Part shown: piece after piece, positions 16,381-24,244 of the stretch
Numbering within the stretch: the first letter of the stretch is position 1
Layout of the letters: each line of letters starts with the position of its first letter
DNA from: BP-133 sp040756995
Lineage (GTDB): Bacteria; Actinomycetota; Acidimicrobiia; IMCC26256; BP-133
DNA length: 64,000 bases
Direction: 5' to 3'
Assembly: GCA_040756995.1 (NCBI GenBank)
Contig: JBFLYK010000006.1
Span: 124,001 to 188,000 of the forward strand
The notes under the pieces: model-generated
Told to the model about the DNA's origin: nothing
What the model saw: the letters and a program-made list of their open reading frames with translations, nothing else
The model's database searches: none
Program-made: the position numbers and the translations under genes

Positions 16381-16815
16381 ATGACGATTGCCGAGCAGTT
16401 CGCCGCCGCCTTCAATCGGCGGGACGTCGAGGGGCTCCTGGCGTGCTTCACCGAAGACGCCACCTATGGTGATCTGCTGCTGGGCGAAGCGGTCGGGCAC
16501 GAGGCGCTGCGGCAGTTGTTCGACCGGATGATGCGCGAAACGGCCGAGGTCGACTGGAAGTTCGACCGGGTCGTCGCTTCCGAATCCGTCGAGATGGCGG
16601 AGTGGACGTTCCGGATCGTCGTGAGCGACGCCGTTCCCCGCAGCGCCGGCCGGACCGTGTCACTCCGAGGCGTCAGCGTGTTCGACCTGCACGACGGCCG
16701 CTGCCGCGCCTACCGCGAGTACTTCGACCGGGGAGTGGCGCTCGTCCAGTTGGGTCTCGAGGCCGGCGCGCTCCACCAGGTCCTCAGCCGAGAGCGGACC
16801 ACCGCCGCTCGCTAG
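16381..16815 (+). CDS. SnoaL/NTF2-like protein 2 (paralogue)
   Basis: This 144-residue paralogue of the 13973 gene reads MTIAEQFAAAFNRRDVEGLLACFTEDATYGDLLLGEAVGHEAL..., with the same GRTVSLRGVSVFDLHDGRCRAYREYFDRGVALVQLG core. GAGAAAGGA upstream supports the start. The duplication includes the promoter, so promoter and gene were copied together. Its stop overlaps the convergent membrane-protein gene by 4 nt. Confidence 0.75.
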   Translation: MTIAEQFAAAFNRRDVEGLLACFTEDATYGDLLLGEAVGHEALRQLFDRMMRETAEVDWKFDRVVASESVEMAEWTFRIVVSDAVPRSAGRTVSLRGVSVFDLHDGRCRAYREYFDRGVALVQLGLEAGALHQVLSRERTTAAR

Positions 16816-17237
16816 AAGGCGCCGGCTTGCGACGACCTTGGTCCGGTGGAGGAGTCCTCGGATTCCTCCACCGGGTCCCGCTGGACGCGGGTCAGATCGA
16901 TGACCACTTCACCGGACGGGTCGAGCACCACCTCGCCGGGGTCCCTCGCCGGACCGGTCCGGCGGCGGGAGGCCAGCTTGCGGAGCTTTGTGCCGCTCTT
17001 GGCGGCATGTCTCCGACAGAAGGCCAGGCAGGAGTTCGCCCACGAGTATTCGCGTGACAACACGGCGAAGCCGCCGATGATCAGGATCCAGCCGGGAAGC
17101 ACCGGGAGCAGCAGGCCGGCGAGTCCGACGCAGACGAGCAGGAAGCCGACGAGCGTCAGCGCCGCCCGACGGGTGCTCCGGACGAGGAAGCGCGCGACCG
17201 CCTGCACGTCGACGGCCCCCCTCCTCCGCTCGCGCAT
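16812..17237 (-). CDS. PGPGW-type small membrane protein
   Basis: This 141-residue protein has one long hydrophobic hairpin (LTLVGFLLVCVGLAGLLLPVLPGWILIIGGFAVLS) with the LPGW core and a following REYSWA, matching the PGPGW/TMEM family of small two-helix membrane proteins. Its function is unknown. A charged C-terminal tail contains several Asp/Val-rich stretches. The ATG at 17235-17237 was chosen because it begins just before the basic cluster RERRRG that precedes the membrane region. Confidence 0.65.
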   Translation of the reverse strand: MRERRRGAVDVQAVARFLVRSTRRAALTLVGFLLVCVGLAGLLLPVLPGWILIIGGFAVLSREYSWANSCLAFCRRHAAKSGTKLRKLASRRRTGPARDPGEVVLDPSGEVVIDLTRVQRDPVEESEDSSTGPRSSQAGAF

Positions 17238-17437
17238 CCCCAAGAACCCCCGTCTCGAGTCCCAGAATTCTTCCCGAGGCGGCCCTGGCCCGTAAAGGCC
17301 AAGGAAAGATGCGGAAAAAGAGCAGGTCAGAGCGACTTTCCGGGGTCCCACCATGAATTCGCCACTGGCGATGGCGGGCCAGAACCGACAGGATGGCTGG
17401 TCGAAAGGGGGCGGAACGAGCAGGTGGGGGGGAGCGT

Positions 17438-18865
17438 GTGACGAGCGGTAGGCCGAGTGCAACGAGCGGTCGCCCGCCCGGGAAGAACAGCCGGCGCCCG
17501 GGTGTCCGGCGGTCGGCTCACGCCACCACGGCCACGATGCGCGAGCGGTTCCTCGCCGGCGAGGACGTCAGCGGCGGCGTCCGGCCCGACGTCCTCCTCT
17601 CCTGGTACCGGTGCCGCGACGACTACAAGGTCGATCCCTATCAGGAACGGGCGCCCTCGGCCCGGGAGCGGGAAGCCTGCCAGCTGCTCGAGGAGAAGGT
17701 CGTCGTCAGCGAGCTGGCCGGGGTGGCCAAGTCCATCGAGCCCGACGTGGAGGCGATCGGCGGCCTGGTCGCCGTCACCGACGCCCAGGGCGGGATCCTG
17801 GTCGCCTGGGGCGATCGGAGCACACTCCAGCAGGCCGACAACGCCAACCTGACCGCCCGCTTCGCCTGGTCCGAGCAGGGCGCCGGCACCAACGGGATGG
17901 GCACCGCCCTCATGAGCGACGGACCCATCATCATCCGGGGCCCGGAGCACTGGTGCGCCGGCTTCCACGAGTGGGACTGCGCCGGAGTGGCGATCCGCGA
18001 CCCCGTCACCCGCACGCCGCTCGGCGCCCTCGACGTGTCGTCCCCCAAGGCGCCGCTGCCCAGCTCCGTGCTGATCTGGCTGCGCAAGGCCCAGCAGACG
18101 ATCGAATCCGGCCTCCGGGATCGGGCCCTCAGCACTTTGCGGGATCTCGCCGCCGTCTACTGGGAAGAGGAGCGGACTTCGCAGGGCCCGCTGGCCGCCG
18201 CCGACACCGGTGGCCGGCTCCTGCTGGCCAACTCCGACGCCCGGGAGTACTTCGGCGTCGTCCGCCCCGAACGGCCCCGCGACCTCGCCGCCGACCTGCC
18301 CCAGCTCCACGCCGCCCTCCGGGAGGCGGTCGACCGCGCCCACGGCGACGGCCGCTGGACCGGCGTGGCCAGCCTCATCCTCCCGGGCCGGGCCGAGCCC
18401 GTCCCCATCGCCTTCCGGCCGGCGGTGAAGAACTCCCGCCTGGTGGGCATTCTCCTCGGGGCGCCGAGCCACGAGGCCGACGGCGAGGCGCTCAGTGCGG
18501 GAGACGAGCTGATGGCCGTACCCACCCCCGGGCGGCTGGTCGGGCTGCAGGGCGACCGCATGGTACTCGTCGCCGCCGAGGAGATCCGCTACGCCGAGGC
18601 GGACGGGAGCTACGTCTGGCTCGACACCGACCGCGGTCGCCTCCGGGTGCCGGAGCGGGGCATGGCAGCGCTGGAGCAACGGCTGGCCGGACACGGTTTT
18701 CTCCGCGTTCACCGCCACTATCTCGTCAACCCCCGCCGGGTGAAGGAGATGGCTCCGGGGCCCAACAGCTCGATCTGGCTCGTGCTCGACGTGGCGGCCG
18801 CGCCGCCCGTCCCGGTCGCCCGCCGGCGAGCCGCCGAGGTGCGCCGCTTCCTTGCCCTACCCTGA
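17438..18865 (+). CDS. GAF-LytTR transcriptional regulator
   Basis: From GTG 17438 (after GGGGGGAG) the protein has 475 residues; ATG 17393 is an alternative start. The N-terminal half is the GAF region typical of AcoR-like activators (LVAVTDAQGGILVAWGD, GAGTNGMGTAL, EHWCAGFHEWDCAGVAIRDP, LGALDVSS). A middle PAS-like section follows (about 200-330). The C-terminus is a LytTR DNA-binding domain (IRYAEADGSYVWLDTDRGRLRV, FLRVHRHYLVNPRRVKEM). AcoR proteins normally carry a sigma-54 AAA+ domain and Fis-type helix-turn-helix; here both are replaced by LytTR. The gene overlaps the downstream kinase-like gene, so the two are probably co-expressed. Confidence 0.88.
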   Translation: MTSGRPSATSGRPPGKNSRRPGVRRSAHATTATMRERFLAGEDVSGGVRPDVLLSWYRCRDDYKVDPYQERAPSAREREACQLLEEKVVVSELAGVAKSIEPDVEAIGGLVAVTDAQGGILVAWGDRSTLQQADNANLTARFAWSEQGAGTNGMGTALMSDGPIIIRGPEHWCAGFHEWDCAGVAIRDPVTRTPLGALDVSSPKAPLPSSVLIWLRKAQQTIESGLRDRALSTLRDLAAVYWEEERTSQGPLAAADTGGRLLLANSDAREYFGVVRPERPRDLAADLPQLHAALREAVDRAHGDGRWTGVASLILPGRAEPVPIAFRPAVKNSRLVGILLGAPSHEADGEALSAGDELMAVPTPGRLVGLQGDRMVLVAAEEIRYAEADGSYVWLDTDRGRLRVPERGMAALEQRLAGHGFLRVHRHYLVNPRRVKEMAPGPNSSIWLVLDVAAAPPVPVARRRAAEVRRFLALP

Positions 18866-19883
18866 CGAGGACGAGGTCGACCATCCCCGCAGGGTGGCGG
18901 AGCAGTTTGCCGGGCCGGTGACGGCCATCCGTCCGTTCGGGACGGGCCACATCAACGACACCTACCTCGCCAAGACCCCAACCGGGCAGTACGTCGTCCA
19001 GCGCCTCAACACCGCCGTGTTCAACGATCCGGCGGCGGTGACGGCCAACATCCTGACCGTGCACCGGCATGGCCGGGGCGCACTCATGCCCGAGCCGGTT
19101 CCGGCGAAGACCAGCGGTGAGTGGCTGGTGTCGGACACCTCCGGCGTCTGGCGGGCCTGGCGCCGGGCGCCGGGCGAGCCGCGCCCCAGCGCCGACGCCA
19201 CACCGGCGGACCTCTCCGCCGCCGGCGAGCTGCTCGGCCGGTTCCACGGCCTCGTGGCCGACCTCGACCCCGCCACCGTCAGCGAGACGCTGCCCCGATT
19301 CCACGACCCCCGGCGCCGCCTCGACGCGCTGCGGGCGGTCATCGCCGCCGATCCCTGCGGACGGGTCGCACCGGTGCAGGACGAGATCGCCATGGCGGAG
19401 GCGGCTGCGCCGCTCGCCGACCTGGCCGCCGACCTCACGAGCCGGGTTCCGAGGCGGGTGGCGCACTTCGACGCCAAGCTCGACAACATCCTCTTCGTCG
19501 GCGCCGAAGCCGTGTGCCTCGTCGACCTCGACACCCTCATGCCGGGCGCCTGGTTCTGGGACGTCGGTGATCTGCTGCGCAGCGCCGCGACCACCGCCGC
19601 CGAGGACGAGCGGGATCTCGACCGCGTCGTCGTCACGTCCGAGCGCTACGAGGCGATCCTCGACGGCTACCGCAGCGGCCGGTCGGGTTCCGGCGCCCCG
19701 GCCGGTGCCGCCGAGCTCGAGGCGATCGAATTCGCCGGGGCGATCATCACCTACGAACAGGCCGTGCGGTTCCTCACCGACTGGATCGCCGGCGACGTCT
19801 ACTACCGCATTCACCGCCCGGACCAGAACCTCGACCGGGCCCGGGCCCAGTTCCGCCTGCTGGCGTCGATGCCCCGTCCGTAG
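18852..19883 (+). CDS. Phosphotransferase (N-acetylhexosamine kinase-like)
   Basis: This 343-residue APH-fold kinase starts with TTG 18852, overlapping the regulator stop. The catalytic loop HFDAKLDN has Asp207, and the metal-binding VDLDTLMPGAWFWDVGD follows. The HxDxKxxN...DLDTxMPG combination characterises the group that includes bifidobacterial N-acetylhexosamine 1-kinase (NahK) rather than aminoglycoside-resistance enzymes. The segment FGTGHINDTYLA near the N-terminus is also typical. With a GH31 glycosidase next door it probably phosphorylates the liberated sugar (inference). No resistance role is implied. Confidence 0.78.
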   Translation: MPYPDEDEVDHPRRVAEQFAGPVTAIRPFGTGHINDTYLAKTPTGQYVVQRLNTAVFNDPAAVTANILTVHRHGRGALMPEPVPAKTSGEWLVSDTSGVWRAWRRAPGEPRPSADATPADLSAAGELLGRFHGLVADLDPATVSETLPRFHDPRRRLDALRAVIAADPCGRVAPVQDEIAMAEAAAPLADLAADLTSRVPRRVAHFDAKLDNILFVGAEAVCLVDLDTLMPGAWFWDVGDLLRSAATTAAEDERDLDRVVVTSERYEAILDGYRSGRSGSGAPAGAAELEAIEFAGAIITYEQAVRFLTDWIAGDVYYRIHRPDQNLDRARAQFRLLASMPRP

Positions 19884-19905
19884 CGTTGGCTAACGTCGGG
19901 CGCTG

Positions 19906-21948
19906 ATGAGCGAACAGCCGGTGGTCGGGCCGGTCACCGACTTCGCCGTGCGGGGCAACACCGTCGAGATCTCCGCCCGACCGGCGAAGGCCCAGGTCGT
20001 GTTCCTGAGCGACGACACCTTCCGGTTCTGGGTGGCGTTCGGCGGGAAGTTCGTCGACGAGACCGACATGGTCGTCCACGGCGAACGGCACCGGGCGGGT
20101 GTCGAACCGGAGGTCACCGACGCCGGCGGGTACATCCAGGTGGCGACGAAGGCCCTGACCCTGCGGATCTACAAGGATCGACTGCGCATCGGGCTCTACC
20201 GGCCGGACGGCACCACCCGCATCGTCGAGGAGAAGCGGCCCCTGGCCTGGGACCAGCAGTCCGGCACGACCCAGTACCTCACCCGGGGGGACACGGAGCA
20301 GTACTTCGGCGGCGGAATGCAGAACGGCCGCTTCACCCACCGGTACAAGGCGATCGACATCGCCGTCAGCTACAACTGGGACGACGGTGGATGCCCGAAC
20401 TCGGTGCCGTTCTACCTGTCCAGCGCCGGCTACGGCGTGTTCCGCCACACGTTCGCCCCGGGCCAGTACGTCTTTCACGACACGGTGCGGACCCGGCACG
20501 CCGAACGCCGCTTCGACGCCTACTACTTCGTCGGAACGCCGAAGCACGTCATCGACCGCTACACCGAGCTGACCGGGCGGCCGCTGATGCCCCCGATCTA
20601 CGGCCTCGAGATGGGCGACGCCGACTGCTACTGCCACAACGCCAACCGGGGCGAGCGCCACACGCTCGACGCGCTGCAGATCGCCGACGGCTATGTCGAA
20701 CGGGAGATCCCCCTCGGCTGGATGCTGGTCAACGACGGCTACGGCTGCGGCTACGAGGACCTCGACCAGGTCGCCGAAGGCCTCAAGGCCCGTCACGTCA
20801 CGCTCGGCCTGTGGACGTCCACCGGCCTCGCCGACCAGGCCGAGGAGGTCCGCACCGGCGCCCGGGTCCGCAAGCTCGACGTCGCCTGGGTCGGGCCCGG
20901 TTACCGCTTCGCGCTCGACGCCTGCCGCCAGGCCTACGAAGGGATCGAGCAGCACAGCGACGGGCGCGGCTTCGTGTGGACGCCGGAAGGCTGGGCCGGA
21001 TCGCAGCGCTACGCCGTGCACTGGAGCGGCGACCAGGAAGGCTCCTGGGAATACATCCGCTGGCAGATCCCCACCTACGCCGGCGCCACGATGTCGGGCC
21101 TGGCCTACACCACCGGCGATGTCGACGGGATCCACACCGGCAGCGGCCCGACCTACACGCGCGACCTGCAGTGGAAGACGTTCCTACCGGTCGTGATGAC
21201 CATGAGCGGCTGGGCCGACACCGACAAGCAGCCCTGGCGGCGGGGGGAGCCGTACACGGCGATCAACCGCCGCTACATCCAGCTCCGGGAGCGGCTCCTG
21301 CCGTACTTCTACACCTATGCGGCGTTGGCCCACCGCGATGGTGTCGGCATGGTGCGGCCGCTGTGGCTCGAGTACCCCGACGATCCGGCCACGCTGCGAG
21401 AAGAGGTGAAGTACGAATTCCTGGCCGGCGAGGCGTTCCTGGTGGCGCCGGTCTACGACGACCGGGACGTCAGAGACTCGATCTACCTGCCCGCCGGCAC
21501 CTGGTTCGATTACTGGACCGGTGAGCGCTACCGCGGGCCCGTCCGGCTCCACGATCACCCCGCCCCACTCGACCGCCTCCCGCTGTTCGTGAAGGGCGGC
21601 TCCATCATTCCGATGTGGCCGGAGGGAACCCTGTCGTGGGAGACGCGCCACACCGGTCAGCTCGATCTCGACGTCTACCCCGACGGCGACAGCACCTTCA
21701 CGCTCTACGAGGACGACGGCGTCACCCGCCGCTACCGGGACGGCGAGTACAGCGAGCAGACCTTCAGCGTGACCACGTCCGGCGACGAAGTCCGGATCGC
21801 GATCGGCGCCATCGCCGGCGACTACGCCGGCCGGCCGGCCCGCCGCCGCTATCTGCTCCGGGTGCACCGCTCCGATCCACCGGCCGTGACCGTGGTCGAA
21901 ACCGATCCGATCCCCGCCGACACGGCAACGACGGTCACCGTGCGCTGA
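19906..21948 (+). CDS. Glycoside hydrolase family 31 protein
   Basis: This 680-residue cytoplasmic enzyme (no signal peptide) has an N-terminal beta-sandwich, the GH31 (beta/alpha)8 barrel and a C-terminal beta domain. The predicted nucleophile is Asp325 in KLDVAWVG and the acid/base Asp376 in HWSGDQEGSW. GLWTSTGL, TTGDVDG and the RPLWLEYPDD block are family features. The KLDVAWVG nucleophile context is unlike common alpha-glucosidases and alpha-xylosidases (which have D-x-x-E) and recalls GH31 members acting on galactose- or GalNAc-type alpha-linkages. The adjacent NahK-like kinase makes an amino-sugar substrate attractive, but this is inference. Confidence 0.85.
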   Translation: MSEQPVVGPVTDFAVRGNTVEISARPAKAQVVFLSDDTFRFWVAFGGKFVDETDMVVHGERHRAGVEPEVTDAGGYIQVATKALTLRIYKDRLRIGLYRPDGTTRIVEEKRPLAWDQQSGTTQYLTRGDTEQYFGGGMQNGRFTHRYKAIDIAVSYNWDDGGCPNSVPFYLSSAGYGVFRHTFAPGQYVFHDTVRTRHAERRFDAYYFVGTPKHVIDRYTELTGRPLMPPIYGLEMGDADCYCHNANRGERHTLDALQIADGYVEREIPLGWMLVNDGYGCGYEDLDQVAEGLKARHVTLGLWTSTGLADQAEEVRTGARVRKLDVAWVGPGYRFALDACRQAYEGIEQHSDGRGFVWTPEGWAGSQRYAVHWSGDQEGSWEYIRWQIPTYAGATMSGLAYTTGDVDGIHTGSGPTYTRDLQWKTFLPVVMTMSGWADTDKQPWRRGEPYTAINRRYIQLRERLLPYFYTYAALAHRDGVGMVRPLWLEYPDDPATLREEVKYEFLAGEAFLVAPVYDDRDVRDSIYLPAGTWFDYWTGERYRGPVRLHDHPAPLDRLPLFVKGGSIIPMWPEGTLSWETRHTGQLDLDVYPDGDSTFTLYEDDGVTRRYRDGEYSEQTFSVTTSGDEVRIAIGAIAGDYAGRPARRRYLLRVHRSDPPAVTVVETDPIPADTATTVTVR

Positions 21949-21956
21949 GGCGCGGG

Positions 21957-22739
21957 TCAGGCGAATGTGCGGACCAGTTCCAGGACGGCCGTCGCATCGG
22001 GGCCGCTGGCGGCCAGGGCCGTCTCGGAGGCGTCGAGCCGGCGGGCGGCCACGAGGCAGAAGTCGAGCGCCGGGCCGGTCACGGTCGTGGCCGCCGGCAC
22101 GTCGGGGGCGAACTCCCACGTGGTGCCGTCGGGCGCGGTGAGCGCCAGTGCCACCGGTCCGGACAGTTCCCGGTCGGCCCGGGCGAAAGCGTAGGGCAGC
22201 GTCCGCCAGGCGAGGCGGGCGATGGGCTTGAGGTGCGGGCCCGGTTCCTGCCGGCGGCCGAGGCCGGCGGCGACGTCACCGGTGTGGATCCACACTTCGG
22301 CCAGGCGGGTGGTGGCCAGCGTGATGGCCGCCAGTTCGCCGTTGACCCACGGCACCCGCTTGCGGGCGTCACAGCCGGCGAGGGCCTCCGCCTGCGCCGT
22401 GCTCGACGCCCGCCAGCGTTCGTAGAGCTCCTTGGGGGGCTGGCCCCGCTCGGCGGCGACCGCCAGGCCGGCCAGGTCATCGACGTTCGCTCCCGGTGGC
22501 GCCGCGGCGGCCGCCTTCCCGAAGCCCTCGACGATGTCGCGGAAACGGCGCTCGACGCTGGCCACGGCCATGGCGTTGGTCTGGGCCACATGCAGCACGA
22601 CGTCGGCGATCGTCCAATCCGGACAACGGGAGGGAAGCGCCCACTCCTCCTCGTCGAGGTCGCGCAGGAGCCCGTCGAGTTCCTCGTCCTGCTGGCGCAG
22701 GCCGGTGAGGATGTCCGCCATCGGCGCAGTCGGTTGCAT
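21957..22739 (-). CDS. Maleylpyruvate isomerase-family (mycothiol-dependent) protein
   Basis: This 260-residue protein has the MDMPI N-terminal DinB-like helical bundle (WALPSRCPDWTIADVVLHVAQTN with the first metal His, and TRLAEVWIHTGDVAAGLG with the Glu/His pair) and a C-terminal SCP2-like domain (about 175-260). Members use mycothiol as thiol cofactor; the substrate is unknown. Its presence supports an actinobacterial host. The start MQPTAPM is divergent from the DUF3291 gene. Confidence 0.85.
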   Translation of the reverse strand: MQPTAPMADILTGLRQQDEELDGLLRDLDEEEWALPSRCPDWTIADVVLHVAQTNAMAVASVERRFRDIVEGFGKAAAAAPPGANVDDLAGLAVAAERGQPPKELYERWRASSTAQAEALAGCDARKRVPWVNGELAAITLATTRLAEVWIHTGDVAAGLGRRQEPGPHLKPIARLAWRTLPYAFARADRELSGPVALALTAPDGTTWEFAPDVPAATTVTGPALDFCLVAARRLDASETALAASGPDATAVLELVRTFA

Positions 22740-22774
22740 GAAAAGACTCTAATCCGGGCGTTACCCTCGGCGCC

Positions 22775-23266
22775 ATGTCCTGGCATCTGGCACAGCTCAA
22801 CATCGGCCGACTGCGGGCGCCGGTCGACGATCCGGCCACCGCCGAGTTCATGGCCAACCTCGATCCCATCAACGCGCTGGCCGAGGCGACGCCGGGCTTC
22901 GTCTGGCGCCTCCAGACCGAGGAGGGCAACGCCACCGCCATCAAGGCGTTTCCCGGCGACGACCTCATGATCCTCAACATGTCGGTGTGGGAGTCGATCG
23001 AGGCCCTGGCCGACTACGTCTACCGGTCGGCCCACACGCCGTTCCTCCGCCGCCGGGGCGAGTGGTTCGAACGGCTGAACGACATCTACCTCGTGCTGTG
23101 GTGGATACCGGCCGGCACCCTGCCCACCATCGAGGAAGCCCTGGCCCGCCTCGACGATCTCCGCACCTTCGGGCCGACGCCGGAGGCGTTCACCTTCCGC
23201 CACCCGTTCCCGCACCCCGGCGGACCGGCCGTTCCCGCCGACGACCGCAACACCTGTCCGGTCTGA
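22775..23266 (+). CDS. DUF3291 family protein
   Basis: This 163-residue protein matches the DUF3291 pattern: WHLAQLNIGRLRAPVDDP, FMANLDPINALAEATPGFVWRLQTE, LMILNMSVWESIEALADYVYRSAHTPFLRRRGEWF and LVLWWIPAGTLPTIEEAL. These proteins adopt an ABM-like ferredoxin fold; several are annotated as possible monooxygenases, but none with a firm function that I know. The gene converges with the ATP-grasp operon, 3 nt apart. Confidence 0.82.
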   Translation: MSWHLAQLNIGRLRAPVDDPATAEFMANLDPINALAEATPGFVWRLQTEEGNATAIKAFPGDDLMILNMSVWESIEALADYVYRSAHTPFLRRRGEWFERLNDIYLVLWWIPAGTLPTIEEALARLDDLRTFGPTPEAFTFRHPFPHPGGPAVPADDRNTCPV

Positions 23267-23269
23267 GGC

Positions 23270-24244
23270 TCAGAGCTTCCGCTCCAGCGCCTCGACCACG
23301 ATCTCGTTGAAGTCGACGCCGGTCAGCGACAGGACGCTGCCGAGACCGCCCGGACTGAACACGTTGATCTCCAGGAGGCAGTTGCCGACGATGTCGAGGC
23401 CGGCCAGGAACATGCCGTCCTCGGCCAGCTTCGGCCCGACGAGCCCGGCGATGCGCAGGATCCGGTCATCGATCTCGGCCGGTTCGACGCTGGCCCCGGC
23501 CGACATGTTGGCCCGGGCCTCGCCCTCGCCGGGTATCCGCCGGAAGGCGGCGTAGACGCCGTCCGCCTGCAGCGGTTCGCCGTCGAGCATGAAGAGGCGC
23601 ACGTCGCCGCCGCCGGCGGCCGGGAGATGTTCCTGGGCGATGAGGTAGCCGTCGCGGATGACGGCGTCGATCATCTGGTCGAGGTTGACCTCGTCCTCCG
23701 GGGTGACGATGAAGACGCCATGGCCGCCCGAACCCTGCAGCGGCTTGATCACCGCCCGGCCGCCGTGATCGTGCGCGAACCGCCGGACCTCGTCGTGGTC
23801 CCGGGTGATGAGCGTCTTCGGCCGCACCTCCAGCGGAAAGTGGTGCAGGTACAGCTTGCTCAGCGCCAGTGACAGGCCGGCCGGGCTGTTGACCACCCGC
23901 ACGCCGCGGCGCTCCGCCAGTCCGCCGAAGAGAATCCCGGCCGTCTGGGCCCAGAAACGGTTGGGGACGTCATCGGCCGGATCGCTGCGGAGCCACAGCG
24001 CGTCGAGGTCGTCAACGGTGATCCGCTCCGGCTCGAGGCCCTTGAGGAACGTTTCCTGATCGGTCTCGCCGGTGGGGGCCCGGCCCGCCTGCGCTCGAAG
24101 GGCGTCGTCGGGGTCGCAGGCGAAGTTGCCGGCGCCGATGTACCAGACGTCGTGGCCCCGGTGGACGGCCGCCATGGCCAGGCGTGTCGTCGTGTACTCC
24201 GGCTTTTCGCTGTTGATGTCGTTGATGAAGATTCCGAGCTTCAC
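23270..24244 (-). CDS. Glutathione synthetase-like ATP-grasp ligase
   Basis: This 324-residue protein starts at GTG 24242-24244 (VKLGIFINDINSEKPEYTTTRLAMAA), overlapping the upstream stop by 4 nt. It is GshB-like: an N-terminal pre-ATP-grasp domain, RAVIKPLQGSGGHGVF for ATP binding, and LEINVFSPGG carrying the metal-binding Glu and Asn. Such enzymes join an amine to an acyl phosphate. There is no gamma-glutamylcysteine ligase beside it, and actinobacteria usually make mycothiol instead of glutathione, so the product is probably another amide or peptide. It is the last gene of a three-gene operon with an amidohydrolase and a QEGLA-motif peptidase. Confidence 0.85.
   Translation of the reverse strand: MKLGIFINDINSEKPEYTTTRLAMAAVHRGHDVWYIGAGNFACDPDDALRAQAGRAPTGETDQETFLKGLEPERITVDDLDALWLRSDPADDVPNRFWAQTAGILFGGLAERRGVRVVNSPAGLSLALSKLYLHHFPLEVRPKTLITRDHDEVRRFAHDHGGRAVIKPLQGSGGHGVFIVTPEDEVNLDQMIDAVIRDGYLIAQEHLPAAGGGDVRLFMLDGEPLQADGVYAAFRRIPGEGEARANMSAGASVEPAEIDDRILRIAGLVGPKLAEDGMFLAGLDIVGNCLLEINVFSPGGLGSVLSLTGVDFNEIVVEALERKL

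Noticed and set aside
18852..19883. Aminoglycoside-resistance phosphotransferase
   Set aside because: The catalytic and metal-binding pattern and the adjacent GH31 gene fit the sugar-kinase branch of the APH fold better than drug-modifying enzymes.
23270..24244. Glutathione biosynthesis (gshB)
   Set aside because: No gamma-glutamylcysteine ligase is adjacent, the operon partners are unrelated to glutathione, and a mycothiol-type protein is encoded nearby.
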